64,000 nt of DNA from Pirellulales bacterium (GTDB taxonomy: Bacteria > Planctomycetota > Planctomycetia > Pirellulales > JANQPP01). The DNA lies in NCBI GenBank assembly GCA_028289405.1, contig JANQPP010000046.1:29902-93901 (forward strand), in the 5' to 3' direction. The notes under the pieces were generated by a model. That model was not told the DNA's origin and ran no database searches. It worked only from the letters and a program-made list of their open reading frames with translations. Positions within the stretch are counted from its first letter, which is position 1. Every line of letters begins with the position of its first letter. This document shows, in pieces, positions 62,397 through 64,000 of this stretch. The translations under genes and the position numbers were made by a program.

Positions 62397-63440
62397 TTAA
62401 CAGGCGAAGAACTTCACCGCATCAAAGGATTCCTTTCGCTTGAGCATCTGATACACGGCCCGGGCGATCTTGCGAGCCAGCATGGTCATGGCTCGACACT
62501 TGCCGTACTTCTTCTCTTTACGCTTAAGGAACGCTTTGGCGTCGTCGCTATAGCGGAGCATCCAGAGGACCGCCTCCGAAAAAGCCCACTTCAAATGCAC
62601 GTTGCCAATCTTGGCGCCACCGTGTCCTGTGACCTTGCCGTCGCTAGTCTGCTTCGGGGTAACCAATCTCGCGTACGACAGAAAATCGCCGACACTGGGG
62701 AATCGGTCGATCGTGTGGATCTCGTACAGCAGGACCACGGAAAGGATCTTGCCAATGCCGGGGATCGTCCGCAGTAAGTGGCAACCCTGAGGATCGTGCA
62801 GTGTGGCCTGCCGCGCGAGGTTCGCCTCCAGTTGCTTGAGGAGCCGGTCGTAGTGGTCGACCGTCGCGAGGTCGGCCTCGACGCTGAGTCGCACGCTTGG
62901 CTGCTCGAATCGATCCAGCACGTCGCGGTTGCTGGCATACTGCAGCATCTTCTCGAACGGGTCGTGGTTGTACTGCTGATTAGTCATCTGCACGTGCGCC
63001 AAGAGCTCACTGCGGCGGCGCACGAGAAACATCCGACGTCGCACCAGGTCGCGAGTGGCGCGCATCTCACGTGGGTAGACATAGCTCAGTGGGAAGGTGC
63101 CGCCACGCATCAGCCGAGCAATCTTCTCACTGTCGAGCTTGTCGTCCTTCTTCTTCCCTCCATGAATGGCCTTCATGTAGAGAGCGTGGCCGAGCAGGAA
63201 CTTGATCTTCTCATCCAGACAGAGGTCAGCCAGCCAGTACCAGGTGAACATGCATTCGGCGCCGACCACCAGGTCGTCACGAAAGCCCTCGATGGCGTTC
63301 AAGAAGTCGTGCGGCTTGGCCCGCACGTTGCGATGTAGCCGAGTGTTCCCCTCGTGGTCGAGAATGCACAGATACATCCTCTTGGTGTGCAGGTCCACGC
63401 CGCAATAGTATCGGTGCTGGCCGTTGTAGAATCTCATCAT
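62397..63440 (-). CDS. IS110-family transposase
   Basis: 347 aa from the ATG at 63440 (the next codon is also ATG). The N-terminal RuvC-like DEDD residues are placed: D16 (CGVDLHTK), E62 (GAECMFT), D100 and D103 (KKDDKLDSEKIARL). The C-terminal Transposase_20 domain has TIPGIGKILSVVLLYEI and SDGKVTGHGGAKIGNVHLKWAFSEA, with a serine likely to be the nucleophile. All motifs are complete, so the element may be active. Enzymes of this family recombine DNA guided by a structured bridge RNA encoded by the element. Confidence 0.9.
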   Translation of the reverse strand: MMRFYNGQHRYYCGVDLHTKRMYLCILDHEGNTRLHRNVRAKPHDFLNAIEGFRDDLVVGAECMFTWYWLADLCLDEKIKFLLGHALYMKAIHGGKKKDDKLDSEKIARLMRGGTFPLSYVYPREMRATRDLVRRRMFLVRRRSELLAHVQMTNQQYNHDPFEKMLQYASNRDVLDRFEQPSVRLSVEADLATVDHYDRLLKQLEANLARQATLHDPQGCHLLRTIPGIGKILSVVLLYEIHTIDRFPSVGDFLSYARLVTPKQTSDGKVTGHGGAKIGNVHLKWAFSEAVLWMLRYSDDAKAFLKRKEKKYGKCRAMTMLARKIARAVYQMLKRKESFDAVKFFAC

Positions 63441-63461
63441 GGTCCTGCTTGGTAAAGGTGC

Positions 63462-63492
63462 CTTGAGTCTTCGAACCACTCCAAGACTCAAG
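63462..63492 (-). repeat. Stem-loop immediately upstream of the transposase start
   Basis: CTTGAGTCTT (63462-63471) and AAGACTCAAG (63483-63492) form a perfect 10-bp stem with an 11-base loop, ending 22 bases before the transposase ATG on the minus strand. It could be part of the bridge RNA or control translation of the transposase. Confidence 0.6.
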
Positions 63493-64000
63493 CTGAACTA
63501 GTAGACCAGATGCTCTCTTCAACGAGGCCAAAATGAGAATCCGTCATTTGGCTCAAGAGGTCAAGCGTAATGACACGCCCTCATTATGCACGTCGGCTCA
63601 TTCCGTGGCGGTAGTTCCGAAGCCCAGCACGGGTCAATTGGACTGCGCGATGTGAAAGTCACTTGGCCGTCCGCCATGACATTCGAATCTTTTTGATTTG
63701 GCCGTCGGTCTACGTCGCCGGAAGGCGGCAGATTCTTGCAAAGGCACTTCTGCCCTCCGCACCGTTGGATTCTTAACGTCGATTGGGCTGAATCACTGAA
63801 CGGGAAGCCACTCATATTTTCACGAATTCCAGCGGTTTGACGCCAGCGTCGGGAATTGTCGAGCGATTTAGGCGAACTTCGCTTTCGATGTATACTGGAC
63901 CAATTGACCAGCATCAAAAGTGGTACCACTGGGTATGAAGGTTAGGTTCAGGGAATCTTTGCTGTGCGGACGGAGCGAGGGCGTAGCCCGAGCAGAGTTC
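63493..64000. other. End of window, no confident gene
   Basis: 508 bases. A leftward frame at 63561-63929 has no recognisable domain and is probably spurious. A palindrome at 63919-63930 and an ATG at 63935 (frame open to the window end, 22 codons) may be the start of a gene. The last 35 bases (around GAGCGAGGGCGTAGCCCGAG) resemble a short GC-rich motif often repeated in planctomycete genomes; this could not be tested. Confidence 0.35.
63919..63930. promoter_or_regulatory. 12-bp perfect palindrome AGTGGTACCACT
   Basis: The sequence equals its own reverse complement and lies four bases before a possible ATG at 63935, with TATACT at 63891-63896 upstream. TGGTACCA-like palindromes are common targets of GntR/FCD-type regulators. 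Without the downstream gene the assignment remains weak. Confidence 0.35.

Larger units (their letters stand above)
62322..63492 (-). mobile_element. IS110-family insertion element (ends not resolved)
   Basis: Defined by an intact IS110-type transposase flanked on both sides by strong stem-loops (62322-62391 and 63462-63492). IS110 elements lack normal terminal inverted repeats and target duplications, so the exact ends cannot be placed by eye; the bounds given are the outer limits of the structured flanks, not proven ends. Confidence 0.45.

Noticed and set aside
63561..63929. 122-codon minus-strand frame near the window end
   Set aside because: Low-complexity Arg/Ser-rich translation with no family resemblance, spanning a palindromic promoter-like region.

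Overview
The window looks like a chromosomal segment of a planctomycete (Planctomycetota, probably Pirellulales-like). The lineage markers are a DUF1559 pseudopilin with an H-X9-DG tail, paired DUF1592/DUF1552 proteins, a DUF3500 protein, Tat-exported proteins, ECF sigma factors with long C-terminal extensions, a Ser/Thr kinase with a zinc-finger head, and a leftover LEDRRL surface-protein N-terminus. Both strands are densely coded and GC-rich. No rRNA, tRNA or CRISPR array was seen.

Layout. 1-10 kb is housekeeping: the end of pdxH, an isochorismatase-like hydrolase and an AGXT-type aminotransferase on the + strand; then on the minus strand a FtsQ-like protein, murB, aroA, a PQQ-type beta-propeller, a HEAT/beta-sandwich exported protein and pckA. 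10-17 kb holds a DUF1559 protein, DUF5946, DUF3500 and HDOD proteins, and an alkaline-phosphatase-like/membrane protein pair. 17.5-35.2 kb is a type VI secretion (T6SS) locus on the minus strand: tssK-tssL-short tssM-unknown-sigma factor-tssA-tssB-tssC-hcp-tagJ-metallopeptidase-tssE-tssF-tssG-tssH. Its unusual parts are a FliA/WhiG-like sigma factor inside the cluster, a shortened TssM without a visible Walker A motif, and a small HELTH metallopeptidase that is a good effector candidate. VgrG, PAAR and TssJ are absent from the window. Hcp is followed by a strong intrinsic terminator.

35-52 kb is accessory and regulatory: a two-gene unknown operon, a thioredoxin-like/regulatory-domain protein, an ECF sigma factor overlapping a Ser/Thr kinase, a DUF1592-DUF1552-cyclase run, and an ECF sigma factor with a membrane segment and duplicated coiled coil overlapping an S9 peptidase.

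52.5-59.5 kb is the best-supported regulatory unit: a consensus-like promoter, a cobalamin riboswitch, then nrdA (class I ribonucleotide reductase large subunit), metE (B12-independent methionine synthase) and nrdB. NrdB has phenylalanine at the usual radical tyrosine and glutamate at the first metal-ligand position, as in class Ic (Chlamydia-type Mn/Fe) enzymes. The inferred logic is one B12 switch that turns off two B12-independent isozymes together. The last 4.5 kb has an integrase fragment, a bidirectional terminator, a YCII/ECF42-type sigma pair and an IS110-family transposase flanked by strong stem-loops.
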